From DASVSE01 sp036399715 (lineage in GTDB: Bacteria > Bacteroidota > Rhodothermia > Rhodothermales > Rubricoccaceae): a stretch of 21,260 bases of DNA. Each line of letters begins with the position of its first letter. Position 1 is the stretch's first letter. This document shows, piece after piece, positions 6,367 through 12,824 of this stretch. Under the pieces are notes generated by a model. That model was not told the origin of the DNA, did not search any database, and saw only the letters and a program-made list of their open reading frames with translations. A program made the position numbers and the translations under genes. The DNA is taken from assembly GCA_036399715.1 (NCBI GenBank), contig DASWMO010000021.1:1-21260 (forward strand), written 5' to 3'.

Positions 6367-7875
6367 TTACGGGTGGAGCCGGCCGAGCAGGCGCGGGAAG
6401 GCGCCCGTCTCGCGGACGTGCGGCAGGCCGCAGACGTACGCGACGGTCCGCTCCAGCCCGAGCCCGAAGCCCGAGTGCGGGACCGACCCGAAGCGCCGCA
6501 GGTCGAAGTACCAGTCGAACGCGGACTCCGGCAGGCCGTGCGCGGCGACCTGACGGCGCAAAAAGTCGAGGTCAGTCGCCCGCTCGCCGCCGCCGACGAT
6601 CTCGCCGTAGCCCTCGGGCGCGAGCACGTCCATGCCGAGCGCGAGGCGGTCGTCCTCGGGGTCGCGCTTCATGTAGAACGCCTTGACGGCGGCCGGGTAG
6701 CGGTGGACGAGGATTGGTGTCTCGAAGTGGCGCGTGAGGACCGTTTCGTCGGAGCCGCCGAGGTCGGCGCCCCACTCGAACGTCCGGGCAGACTCGCGCC
6801 ACTCGGGCAGGTAGCGCAGCGTCTCGTCGATCTCGGCGAGGCGGCCGGCGATCTCGATCTCGCGGGCGTCGATGCGGCGCTTCTCGCCGGCCTTGGCCGT
6901 CCCGTGGCGGGCGCGGTTAGCGACGCGCTCACGCTCCAGCTCGACCTTCTGGTCTTCGAGGCCGGCTTCCTCGGCGTCGAGCAGGTTCTGAGAGGCGGCA
7001 GACGTGAGCAGTTCGACGGCCTCGGTGTAGGTGAGGCGCGGGAAGGGTGTCTTGAGGGCGGCTTCGAGCTTGCCCATGTCGCGGCCGAGGATGGCGAGCT
7101 CGGTACGGCAGTCCGCGAGGGCGTCCGTGAGGATGCGGACGAGCAGTTCCTCGACGACCTGCATGTTCATGTCGAGGTCGTAGAAGGCCATCTCCGGCTC
7201 GATCATCCAGAACTCCGTCAGGTGCCGCCGGGTCTTGGACTTCTCCGCCCGGAACGTCGGGCCGAAGGTGTAGATCTTCCCGAACGCCATCGCCATCGCC
7301 TCGCCGTGGAGCTGGCCGGACTGCGTGAGGTACGCCGGCTCGCCGAAGTAATCGAGCTCGAAGAGCGTACTCGTGCCCTCGACGGCGTTGCCGGTGAGGA
7401 TCGGGGCGTCGGTCTGGACGAAGCCCTCGCCCTGGAAGTAGGCGTGGATGGACTGGATGATGCGGTTGCGCACGCGGAGGGCGGCCCACTGACGCTGGGA
7501 GCGCAGCCACAGGTGCCGGCGGTCCATCAGGAACTCGACGCCGTGCTCCTTGGGCGTGATCGGGTAGGGCTCGGCGATGGAGAGGGCGGTGACGGTCTCG
7601 GCCTGAACCTCGACGCCGCCGGCCTGCCGCTCGTCCGCCTTGACGGTGCCCTCGACGCGGAAGGCGCTCTCCTGCGTGAGCGAGGCCGCGGCGGCGAAGG
7701 CCTCGGCGCCAACGGCGGCCTCGTTGACGACGATCTGGACGAGGCCGGAGCCGTCGCGCATGACGAGGAACGCGAGGCCTTTCGAGGCGCGGGCGTTGTA
7801 GAGCCAGCCGTTGAGCGTCACGCGCTCGCCGACGTGCTGGGAGAGGGCGCCGACGCGCGTAAACGGTTCCGTCAT
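6367..7875 (-). CDS. asnS: Asparaginyl-tRNA synthetase
   Basis: A 502-residue class IIb aminoacyl-tRNA synthetase that charges tRNA-Asn with asparagine using ATP in the cytosol. The N-terminal OB-fold anticodon-binding domain (about 1-105) starts LNGWLYNARASKGLAFLVMR. Class II motif 2 is FRAEKSKTRRHLTEFW (208-223) and motif 3 is GFGLGLERTVAYVCG (469-483), followed by the AsnRS-like RETGAFPR. This ending and the DVLAPEGYGEIVGGGER segment favour AsnRS over AspRS. The protein is longer than most AsnRSs (about 430-470) because of a charged insert at about 300-362 (many Glu/Arg/Lys, probably coiled-coil) before the catalytic EWGADLGG. The ATG at 7875 is placed right before the OB fold; upstream in-frame sequence is only translated repeat DNA. 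SIMPL is the next gene on the strand. Confidence 0.95.
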   Translation of the reverse strand: MTEPFTRVGALSQHVGERVTLNGWLYNARASKGLAFLVMRDGSGLVQIVVNEAAVGAEAFAAAASLTQESAFRVEGTVKADERQAGGVEVQAETVTALSIAEPYPITPKEHGVEFLMDRRHLWLRSQRQWAALRVRNRIIQSIHAYFQGEGFVQTDAPILTGNAVEGTSTLFELDYFGEPAYLTQSGQLHGEAMAMAFGKIYTFGPTFRAEKSKTRRHLTEFWMIEPEMAFYDLDMNMQVVEELLVRILTDALADCRTELAILGRDMGKLEAALKTPFPRLTYTEAVELLTSAASQNLLDAEEAGLEDQKVELERERVANRARHGTAKAGEKRRIDAREIEIAGRLAEIDETLRYLPEWRESARTFEWGADLGGSDETVLTRHFETPILVHRYPAAVKAFYMKRDPEDDRLALGMDVLAPEGYGEIVGGGERATDLDFLRRQVAAHGLPESAFDWYFDLRRFGSVPHSGFGLGLERTVAYVCGLPHVRETGAFPRLLGRLHP

Positions 7876-7923
7876 GGGATCGAGGCTGGGAGGGGGCGGC
7901 GGGGCCTCTCCCCTGCCATGGGG

Positions 7924-7931
7924 CCAAGATA
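7924..7931 (-). promoter_or_regulatory. Candidate -7 element for asnS
   Basis: On the minus strand TATCTTGG matches TAnnTTTG at five of six fixed positions and would give a leader of about 40-45 bases before the asnS ATG. No clear -33 TTTG is seen, because the upstream sequence is the GGGTGGAA repeat array. Confidence 0.3.
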
Positions 7932-7937
7932 CCGGCC

Positions 7938-8163
7938 GCGGTGGAGCGCGCCGAGGCCGGGGGAACGACGTTCGGGCGGTGGGGAGCGGTCTCCGGCCGG
8001 GTGGAACGACGTCTGGGCCGGGTGGAAGGACATCCGGGACGGGTGGAACGATCTCCGGACGGTGGTGGGCCACGTCCGGACGGGTGGAAAGGCTTCCGGG
8101 CGGGTGGAATGACGTCCGGGTCGGGTGGAACGGCTTCCGGGTGGTGGTGAGCGGTGTCAGGGC
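7938..8163. repeat. Tandem array of about 10 degenerate 20-22 bp units upstream of asnS
   Basis: The plus strand shows repeated units of the form GGGTGGAACGACGTCCGG with a short GC joint. The conserved GTGG occurs at about 7941, 7979, 8001, 8022, 8043, 8065, 8084, 8104, 8124 and 8144, so the period is 19-22 bp, with one decayed unit near 7962. Units differ at several positions and lie end to end, without spacers. The array fills most of the 359-bp gap between the asnS start and the DUF2382 gene end; the remainder is the asnS -7-like element and a terminator hairpin. No convincing open gene lies here. The array may be a protein-binding region, a structured RNA or an expanded intergenic repeat. 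Confidence 0.75.
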
Positions 8164-8172
8164 GGGAGATAT

Positions 8173-8210
8173 GCCGAGGGCGCCGGGACGGGTGTCCCGG
8201 CGCCCTCGGC
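8173..8210 (-). terminator. Strong hairpin terminator of the stress cluster
   Basis: A perfect 17-bp stem (8173-8189 with 8194-8210, arms starting GCCGAGGGCGCC) with a 4-base loop lies 25 bases after the stop of the last cluster gene (8235). No U-tract follows. It is the most stable hairpin in the window and separates the cluster from the repeat array and asnS. Confidence 0.75.
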
Positions 8211-8234
8211 GTCGTGCACGAATTGGCGGGGCGG

Positions 8235-9278
8235 TTACGAGACGGCGTGCTTGGCGCGCGTGAAGCCGTGGCGGACGGCGTCCTTCACGTTGTCCCACGC
8301 GCCGTCGCCCGAGTTGCCGTAGCGGCTCTCGTAGTCCGAGCGCATCGACGCCTCGTGCGTGTCGAAGTCGCCGGTGTAGGTCGAGCGGGCCGAACGGCCG
8401 TAGGCGTAGGCGGGCTGCATCTGGGCAAACGACCGGCCCGACGTGCCGTAGGTGCTCTGGAAGTGCGCCTCGTCGTCCATGCCGCCGGCCATTCCCGAGC
8501 TCGCGCCCGTCTCGTCGACCTCGACGTGCGTGCTGCGCACGGTCCCGCCGACGGTCTCCTGGCGCTCGGTCGCCTCGAGTCCGACGACGACCTCGCCCGT
8601 CACGTGGGCCGTCTTGGCGACGACGGGCTCCTCGGCGTGGGCGACGACCTCGATGGTCTTGTCCTGGAAGGCCGCGTCGGCCTCGGCCGGCGTCAACTCG
8701 CGGTCGACGGCCGTGCGGTCGACGCGGACGGACTCCTCGCGGAGGGTGATCTGCTCCTGGACGTTCTCGGACTCGACGCGCGTCGAGACGCGGACGGCGC
8801 CGCGGACGACCTCGCGCTTGCCGACCTGGAGGCTCTCCTGGATCTCCTGGAGGCGCTGCTGATTCTGGCCGGCGTACCGGGAGCGCTCGGCCGTGGTCTC
8901 CTCGGCCGAGTAGAACGGCGCCGAGGCGTCGGTGGAGGCGTACTCCGAGGCGCGGTCCTCGTAGCGGACCGGGTTGTGCTCGGCCATGATGTCGACGGCC
9001 GTTTCGGTGTCGGCGTCCTGCGTGCGGACGACGACGAGCGAGCCGCCGCGGCGGAGGCCCTCGGCGTAGAACGTCGCCTCGTCCCGGGCGACGCCATAGC
9101 CCGTCAGGGCGTCCGGCGAGCGGAACGTGGACGCGTCGCCCTCGAACTCGCCCGGGCCGCCGGACTCGTTGCTCGCGAACTGGATGTGGTCTTTCGTGAA
9201 GCCGGCAGCCTTGAGGGCGGCGACGACACGGTGGGCGGTGCTGCGGTCTTCGTAGAGACCGACGATGGTCTGGGCCAT
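8235..9278 (-). CDS. YsnF/AvaK-type stress protein: 17M-like domain, DUF2382 and C-terminal YG/R module
   Basis: A 347-residue protein without a signal peptide, so probably cytosolic. Residues 1-105 match the general-stress-protein 17M/YflT-like domain (TIVGLYEDRSTAHRVVAALKAAGF at the start, then GYGVARDEATFYAEGLRRGGSLVVVR). Residues about 145-252 are DUF2382: RLQEIQESLQVGKREVVRGAVRV, then ITLREESVRVDRTAVDREL, then KTIEVVAHAEEPVVAKTAHV-type strands. Residues 263-341 form a Tyr/Gly/Arg-rich C-terminal module (STYGTSGRSF, PAYAYGRSAR, WDNVKDAVRHGF) that also ends the PRC protein encoded at 9953-10549. These domains are associated with stress responses and, in Deinococcus and cyanobacteria, with desiccation or heat. 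The biochemical role is unknown. The ATG at 9278 is preceded by the pyrimidine tract CCCCTCTCTCTTTCTCCTGTC. Confidence 0.88.
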   Translation of the reverse strand: MAQTIVGLYEDRSTAHRVVAALKAAGFTKDHIQFASNESGGPGEFEGDASTFRSPDALTGYGVARDEATFYAEGLRRGGSLVVVRTQDADTETAVDIMAEHNPVRYEDRASEYASTDASAPFYSAEETTAERSRYAGQNQQRLQEIQESLQVGKREVVRGAVRVSTRVESENVQEQITLREESVRVDRTAVDRELTPAEADAAFQDKTIEVVAHAEEPVVAKTAHVTGEVVVGLEATERQETVGGTVRSTHVEVDETGASSGMAGGMDDEAHFQSTYGTSGRSFAQMQPAYAYGRSARSTYTGDFDTHEASMRSDYESRYGNSGDGAWDNVKDAVRHGFTRAKHAVS

Positions 9279-9307
9279 GACAGGAGAAAGAGAGAGGGGA
9301 AGAGATA

Positions 9308-9323
9308 CCGGCCGAGTGGCCGG
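9308..9323 (-). terminator. Small hairpin CCGGCC-GAGT-GGCCGG
   Basis: A 6-bp perfect stem with a 4-base loop lies directly after the larger hairpin at 9325-9348 in the direction of transcription, in the gap between the two DUF2382 genes. Together they could attenuate transcription or protect the 3' end of the upstream message. Confidence 0.35.
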
Positions 9324-9324
9324 A

Positions 9325-9348
9325 GCCTCGCGGGGACGCCCGCGAGGC
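9325..9348 (-). terminator. Hairpin after the DUF2382 gene
   Basis: A 10-bp perfect stem GCCTCGCGGG/CCCGCGAGGC with a 4-base loop begins 5 bases after the stop codon at 9354. No U-tract follows. Its position suggests an intra-cluster terminator or processing site that could lower expression of the last gene (9278-8235). Confidence 0.55.
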
Positions 9349-9353
9349 GGGGT

Positions 9354-9956
9354 TTAGAGATGGGACGGGCGCTCGGAGGCGCCCGGAGCCGGGCCGGCGG
9401 GCAGCCGCTCGACCTCGACGAACTGGTGGCGGAGCACGACGCGCTGCGGAATCCGGGTCTCTTCGCGCCGCAGCGTCACGTGGAGCCGCTCGCGTAGGAC
9501 GAGGCGCCGCTCGACGACGACGACCTCCTCGTAGATCGGAATGACCGTCTCGTTGCCGTCGGTCTGCACGCCTTCGACCTCGTGCACGACCTCGTTGACG
9601 GGGACGCGGCGGACCTCGACGGCCTCACGCCACGCGTCCTCGGTGATGGTTTCCTCGGTCGTGCCCGTGCGGACCGAGACGCGGGCGCGCTCGACCTCGC
9701 GGAGGACGCGCGTGACGGAAAGCCGCTCCTGGATCTCCTGGAACGTCTCGCCACCGTACGTGCCCGACGTCGCCACCCGGGTCGCGTCCGCGAAGGCAAC
9801 CCGGGCGACGAGCCCGCCGTCCGCGCCGGGCCCGATAAGGTCCGGCGCGAGGCGCAGGCGCTCGCCAGAGTCGAGCCGGACCGAAACGGGCTGGCCGGGG
9901 ACAACCGGGCCGTCGATCCAGCCCGTCTGGCCGGTGGTGTCGCGGAGCGGGGTCAC
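9354..9956 (-). CDS. DUF2382 (YsnF/AvaK C-terminal-like) protein with N-terminal PRC-like region
   Basis: A 200-residue protein starting with GTG at 9956, which overlaps the stop of the upstream PRC gene (GTGA), so the two are translationally coupled. Residues about 8-60 form a short beta-rich stretch (GWIDGPVVPGQPVSVRL, LRLAPDLIGPG) that looks like a small barrel related to PRC or DUF2171; this is not certain. Residues about 76-185 are a full DUF2382: two related halves of alternating charged beta-strands, ERLSVTRVLREVERARVSV and YEEVVVVERRLVLRERLHV, joined by the typical WREAVEVRRVPVNEVV and ending QRVVLRHQFVEVERL. DUF2382 proteins occur in stress gene sets of cyanobacteria, Deinococcus and Bacteroidota. 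No catalytic residues are known. There is no signal peptide. Confidence 0.87.
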   Translation of the reverse strand: MTPLRDTTGQTGWIDGPVVPGQPVSVRLDSGERLRLAPDLIGPGADGGLVARVAFADATRVATSGTYGGETFQEIQERLSVTRVLREVERARVSVRTGTTEETITEDAWREAVEVRRVPVNEVVHEVEGVQTDGNETVIPIYEEVVVVERRLVLRERLHVTLRREETRIPQRVVLRHQFVEVERLPAGPAPGASERPSHL

Positions 9957-10549
9957 GAGGCCCGGCGCTGCGCGCGGCCGTACCCGTAGCGGACGGCTTC
10001 GCGGTCGGCGTCGAAGTCTGCGCCGGTGTAGCCCGAGCGGAGGTCCGCCTCGGCGTCTGAGTAGGTCCGGTTGCGGTTCGCGTCGCCGTGGGCGGACGTG
10101 TAACCATACCTATACGCGCCCGACGTCTCGTCGTAGCTGCGGCCCGCAGCGCCGTACGTGCTCGCGTGGTGCGTCTGGAAGTCGGCGTCGTAGGCGCTCA
10201 CGTCGCCAGTCTCGGCGACGCGCTCGCGGCGAACGACCCGGCCGCCGTCGTCAAAGACCGTGACGCCCGAGCGGACGGTGCCCTCGATGGCTTCCGCCGA
10301 GGCGCCCTCGGTGCCGCCGCCGGCGGTGTAGTACACGACGTCCTCGCCGAGGGTGACGTCCGCCACGGGGATCTCGGTGCCGGTGTCGAGCACGAGCGTG
10401 GTGACGAGTTCGGCGTCGGTGTCGAGCAGCATCGCCTCGACCGTGCCGAGCGGCTGGCCGGTGCCGTCGACGACCGTCCGGCCGCGAACGTCCTGTTCGT
10501 CGTTGACGAGGCCGTAGTCGCCAGAGTCCGTAAGAGAAACGCGGGTCAT
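9953..10549 (-). CDS. PRC-barrel protein with C-terminal Tyr/Gly/Arg module
   Basis: A 198-residue protein. Residues about 10-75 form a PRC barrel (VNDEQDVRGRTVVDGTGQPL, GTVEAMLLDTDAELVTTLVL, EIPVADVTLGEDVVYY), a fold seen in photosynthetic reaction centre H subunits and in RimM, often a protein- or RNA-contact module. Residues about 124-193 hold the same repeat-like Tyr/Gly/Arg-rich module as the 9278-8235 protein: HHASTYGAAGRSY, AYRYGY, EADLRSGY, REAVRYGYGRA. There is no signal peptide. The ATG at 10549 follows a pyrimidine-rich leader. The stop overlaps the next gene by GTGA. The N-terminal half is a paralogue of the protein encoded at 11425-11892, which has a different C-terminus. Confidence 0.85.
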   Translation of the reverse strand: MTRVSLTDSGDYGLVNDEQDVRGRTVVDGTGQPLGTVEAMLLDTDAELVTTLVLDTGTEIPVADVTLGEDVVYYTAGGGTEGASAEAIEGTVRSGVTVFDDGGRVVRRERVAETGDVSAYDADFQTHHASTYGAAGRSYDETSGAYRYGYTSAHGDANRNRTYSDAEADLRSGYTGADFDADREAVRYGYGRAQRRAS

Positions 10550-10576
10550 GGTCGGAGAAGGGAGAGGGAGAAAGGA

Positions 10577-10604
10577 CGCCGGGCGACACGCGCGCCGCCC
10601 GGCG
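10577..10604 (-). terminator. Hairpin between OB-like and PRC genes
   Basis: A 9-bp perfect stem CGCCGGGCG/CGCCCGGCG with a 10-base loop lies 6 bases after the stop at 10611 and before the next gene start at 10549. There is no U-tract. It is probably an intra-cluster terminator or attenuator. Confidence 0.5.
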
Positions 10605-10610
10605 CGTCGC

Positions 10611-11264
10611 CTACTGCGTGAGCGGCGTGAGACCGTTCGGGCGCGTCACCACGACGTAGCCCCGCGTGCCGACCTCGGTCTGGTCTGCCGCGTCGAGCTG
10701 GCTCATCCCGCGCATGCCGCGGGTGTAGCTCTTGAGTTCGCCGGTGAGACCCACGAGGTCGCCCTCGTTGACGTCGAAGACGCCGTCCGCGCTGCCAGCG
10801 CCCGTCTCTTCCTCGCCAACGTTGGCCAGGATCACGAGAACGCGGTCCGTGCCCGTGCCGACGTAAAACGCCGAGTCGCCGACGACGCTCGTCACGCGGG
10901 CGTCCCCGAGGCGGACCGGGCGACCGTCGAGGCTTCCGCCCGTGGCGGAGCCGTCGAGGGCGCGGTCGAGGTCGGCGAGCGTCGTGATGGCCGCCCCGCC
11001 TGCGCCCGCGCCGCCATCGGCGGCCGGGGCGTTGGCTCCCGTTCCAGCAGCGCCCAGCGCGTCGTCGGTGCCGCCGTTCCCGGCACTGGCCCCACCCGAG
11101 CCGGCGGTATCGACCTGACCCGCCGGGTCGGTCGCTGCAGACTCCTCGGTGTCATTGTTGTCGCGGGAGAGGAAGTAGAACAGCAGCGCCGCGAGCAGGA
11201 GCAGCGGCAGAAGCCACATCCAGAGCGGAGTGCCGGACTTCTTTTCGACGGGGATGGTTGCCAT
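10611..11264 (-). CDS. Single-pass membrane protein with OB-like C-terminal domain (paralogue 2)
   Basis: A 217-residue protein. Residues 1-11 carry positive charges, 14-33 form one transmembrane helix (WMWLLPLLLLAALLFYFL) and 34-95 are a Gly/Ala/Ser/Asp linker. Positive-inside charge puts the C-terminus in the periplasm. Residues about 112-216 form a beta-rich domain: LDGRPVRLGDARVTSVVGD, FYVGTGTDRVLVIL, VNEGDLVGLTGEL and GYVVVTRPNG. This strand order looks like a small OB fold, but I cannot name the family. The same signature ends the 11924-12598 protein. The gene lies between two PRC-barrel genes. Its leader carries a hairpin (11284-11312). A structural or ligand-sensing role in the envelope is inferred. 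Confidence 0.8.
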   Translation of the reverse strand: MATIPVEKKSGTPLWMWLLPLLLLAALLFYFLSRDNNDTEESAATDPAGQVDTAGSGGASAGNGGTDDALGAAGTGANAPAADGGAGAGGAAITTLADLDRALDGSATGGSLDGRPVRLGDARVTSVVGDSAFYVGTGTDRVLVILANVGEEETGAGSADGVFDVNEGDLVGLTGELKSYTRGMRGMSQLDAADQTEVGTRGYVVVTRPNGLTPLTQ

Positions 11265-11283
11265 GATCGGGAAGGGGGTTGGA

Positions 11284-11312
11284 TGAGAGGCACGCAGGCG
11301 TGCCCCGTCTCA
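11284..11312 (-). promoter_or_regulatory. Stem-loop in the leader of the OB-like gene
   Basis: TGAGA and TCTCA plus GGCACGC and GCGTGCC (11289-11295 with 11298-11304) pair with one 3-base internal bulge and a tight loop. The structure ends about 20 bases before the ATG at 11264. It could affect translation or message stability. No known riboswitch class is recognised. Confidence 0.35.
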
Positions 11313-11375
11313 ACCCCGATCTCCCCCGGCGGTTCAGGCCGCTCGGTCCGAACTGCGGCCGAATGCCTATGACCC

Positions 11376-11407
11376 GGCAGACCCCGACACTGCGTCCGGG
11401 GTCTGCC
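11376..11407 (-). terminator. Hairpin after the VAVP-repeat PRC gene
   Basis: An 11-bp perfect stem GGCAGACCCCG/CGGGGTCTGCC with a 10-base loop begins 18 bases after the stop at 11425. It lies in a 160-bp gap before the next gene start (11264), so the cluster may be transcribed as more than one unit. Confidence 0.6.
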
Positions 11408-11424
11408 TGAGAAACCGCCGTCGA

Positions 11425-11892
11425 CTACGCGAAGCGCGTGTCGGTAGGCGTCACGACCGCCGCTCCAGCAGGGGCCGCGCTCGGCAGGTCCACGACTGTC
11501 TGCACGGCGACCGGCATGCCAACGGCAGTTGGGACCGCGACCGGTACTTCAATGGCAGTCGGGACCGCAACCGGGACGGCGACGGGGACGGCCACCGGAA
11601 CAGCAACGGGGTGATGGACGAGCACCTCGGGCACGTCCGGGACCGTCGCTGCGCCGGGGACGGAGCCCGCGAGGTAGACGACGCCGTCGCCGATGGCGAG
11701 GTCGAAGGCGGCGATCTCGGCGCCGGTGTCGAGGATCACCGACGAGACGATCTGCGCCTCGGTGTCGATCGAGAGCGCCGACACGACGCCGACGCGGTTG
11801 CCGAAGGCGTCGATGGCGGCGTAGCCGCGGATGTCCTGGGTGTCGTTGACGAGTTCCCAGTCGCTGTCGGCCGTGAGAAGAGTGCGGGACAT
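11425..11892 (-). CDS. PRC-barrel protein with VAVP tetrapeptide-repeat tail
   Basis: A 155-residue protein. Residues 10-75 are a PRC barrel closely similar to that of the 9953-10549 protein: VNDTQDIRGYAAIDAFGN, GVVSALSIDTEAQIVSSVIL, GAEIAAFDLAIGDGVVYL. After a short linker the C-terminus is a low-complexity run built from the tetrapeptide VAVP and variants (PTAIEVP, PTAVGMP), residues about 95-131. It is encoded by 12-base repeats on the minus strand and ends with an Ala/Pro/Thr stretch. There is no signal peptide. The ATG at 11892 follows a pyrimidine-rich leader. The stop at 11425 precedes a strong hairpin. The tail could be a flexible spacer or a beta-type repeat. Function is unknown. Confidence 0.83.
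   Translation of the reverse strand: MSRTLLTADSDWELVNDTQDIRGYAAIDAFGNRVGVVSALSIDTEAQIVSSVILDTGAEIAAFDLAIGDGVVYLAGSVPGAATVPDVPEVLVHHPVAVPVAVPVAVPVAVPTAIEVPVAVPTAVGMPVAVQTVVDLPSAAPAGAAVVTPTDTRFA
11500..11610 (-). repeat. 12-base repeats coding for (VAVP)n
   Basis: Four consecutive near-identical 12-base units followed by decayed copies encode PVAVPVAVPVAVPVAVP and variants within the PRC protein. Units vary mostly at third codon positions and at single bases. This suggests expansion by slippage under selection for the peptide. Confidence 0.7.
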
Positions 11893-11923
11893 GGTTCTAG
11901 AGATGAGAGGCGAAAGGGGGGAG

Positions 11924-12598
11924 TTAACGGGCGATGCCGCCGGGGCGCGTCGCGACGACGTAGCCGCTCTGGCCGGCGTCTCGCGCGGCGCCGGACTCGC
12001 TCGGACCGGGCGCGTAGGTCTCCAGCGAGCCCGTCACGGCGATCTGCTCGCCGACGCGCACGGGCACGTCCCCGCCGGACGGGTCCATCACGACCATCAC
12101 GCGGTCCGACCCGCTGCCGACGATGAACGCGCGGTCGCTGAGAACCTCGGACACCCGGACGCCGCGCATCTGGACGGCGCGGCCGTTGAGGGCACCGGCT
12201 GCCGAGCCCGAGGCGCGGATGGTCCGCCCGACGTCTGCGACGGAGGCGAGAACCGCCTGACCGGCGCGGGCGCCGGCGGCAGCACCTGCCGCTGACCCGG
12301 CTGCGATGGCCGCCTCGGTGGCCTGGTCCACGGACGTGCCGGACGAAGCGCCGACGGGAGCTCCAGACGCTGACGGAAGGGGCGCGCCCGGCGGCGGCGA
12401 GGCGGGAAGCTCGGGCGAGACGGCATTCGGATCGGGGACGTCGGTCACGACGGGACCGGCCTCGATGACGTCAGTCTCGGGCTCGTCATCGCCCGCGAGC
12501 AGCATCCAACCCGTGAGCAGGACGACGGCGATGAGCGTGGGCAGCACCCACGGCGGGAGACCCAGAAATCGCTTCCGGCGGACAGGGATCGTGGACAT
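11924..12598 (-). CDS. Single-pass membrane protein with OB-like C-terminal domain (paralogue 1)
   Basis: A 224-residue protein. I use the ATG at 12598, because MSTIPVRRKR then leads directly into the transmembrane segment 17-36 and matches the MATIPVEKK start of the paralogue at 10611-11264; the frame extends 11 codons upstream. A Pro/Ala/Ser-rich and Ala/Gly-rich linker follows (about 37-125). The C-terminal domain (about 137-222) repeats the paralogue's pattern: LNGRAVQMRGVRVSEVLSD, FIVGSGSDRVMVVM, VRVGEQIAVTGSLETY, GYVVATRPGG. By the positive-inside rule the domain is periplasmic. It is the first gene of the cluster. The next gene starts 31 bases after its stop. No enzymatic motif is visible. 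Confidence 0.8.
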   Translation of the reverse strand: MSTIPVRRKRFLGLPPWVLPTLIAVVLLTGWMLLAGDDEPETDVIEAGPVVTDVPDPNAVSPELPASPPPGAPLPSASGAPVGASSGTSVDQATEAAIAAGSAAGAAAGARAGQAVLASVADVGRTIRASGSAAGALNGRAVQMRGVRVSEVLSDRAFIVGSGSDRVMVVMDPSGGDVPVRVGEQIAVTGSLETYAPGPSESGAARDAGQSGYVVATRPGGIAR

Positions 12599-12824
12599 GG
12601 CGGGACGAGCGGGGTAGTGGAGACAGGACACCGAACCGGCGGCCCGACCGCGTGTTCGCCGGTCGGCCGCGCCGGAGTTCTCCGGTGCAGACGGTCGCGG
12701 TATCGGCCCCGCCCCGCCCGGCTAAAGCGCCCCTCCCCCACTCTGCACATGTCCGGCGTCGCAGCCACGACCGAGACCACTCCAGAAGCCTCGACAGGTC
12801 CTCGGCCGACCTTCCGGAAACGCA

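Noticed and set aside
6274..8112. 612-codon plus-strand ORF opposite asnS
   Set aside because: It is fully antisense to asnS, whose class II motifs are unmistakable. The sequence has no recognisable fold.
7938..8163. CRISPR array or T-box upstream of asnS
   Set aside because: Units are contiguous without unique spacers and are too degenerate, so not CRISPR. There is no T-box consensus or specifier stem.
7876..8298. N-terminal extension of asnS through the repeat array
   Set aside because: The frame is open, but the extension translates repeat DNA and crosses the end of the stress cluster. The AsnRS fold begins right after the ATG at 7875.
9308..9348. Tandem hairpins between DUF2382 genes as an attachment site
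   Set aside because: No integrase, tRNA or direct repeat flanks them. An intra-cluster terminator is a simpler reading.
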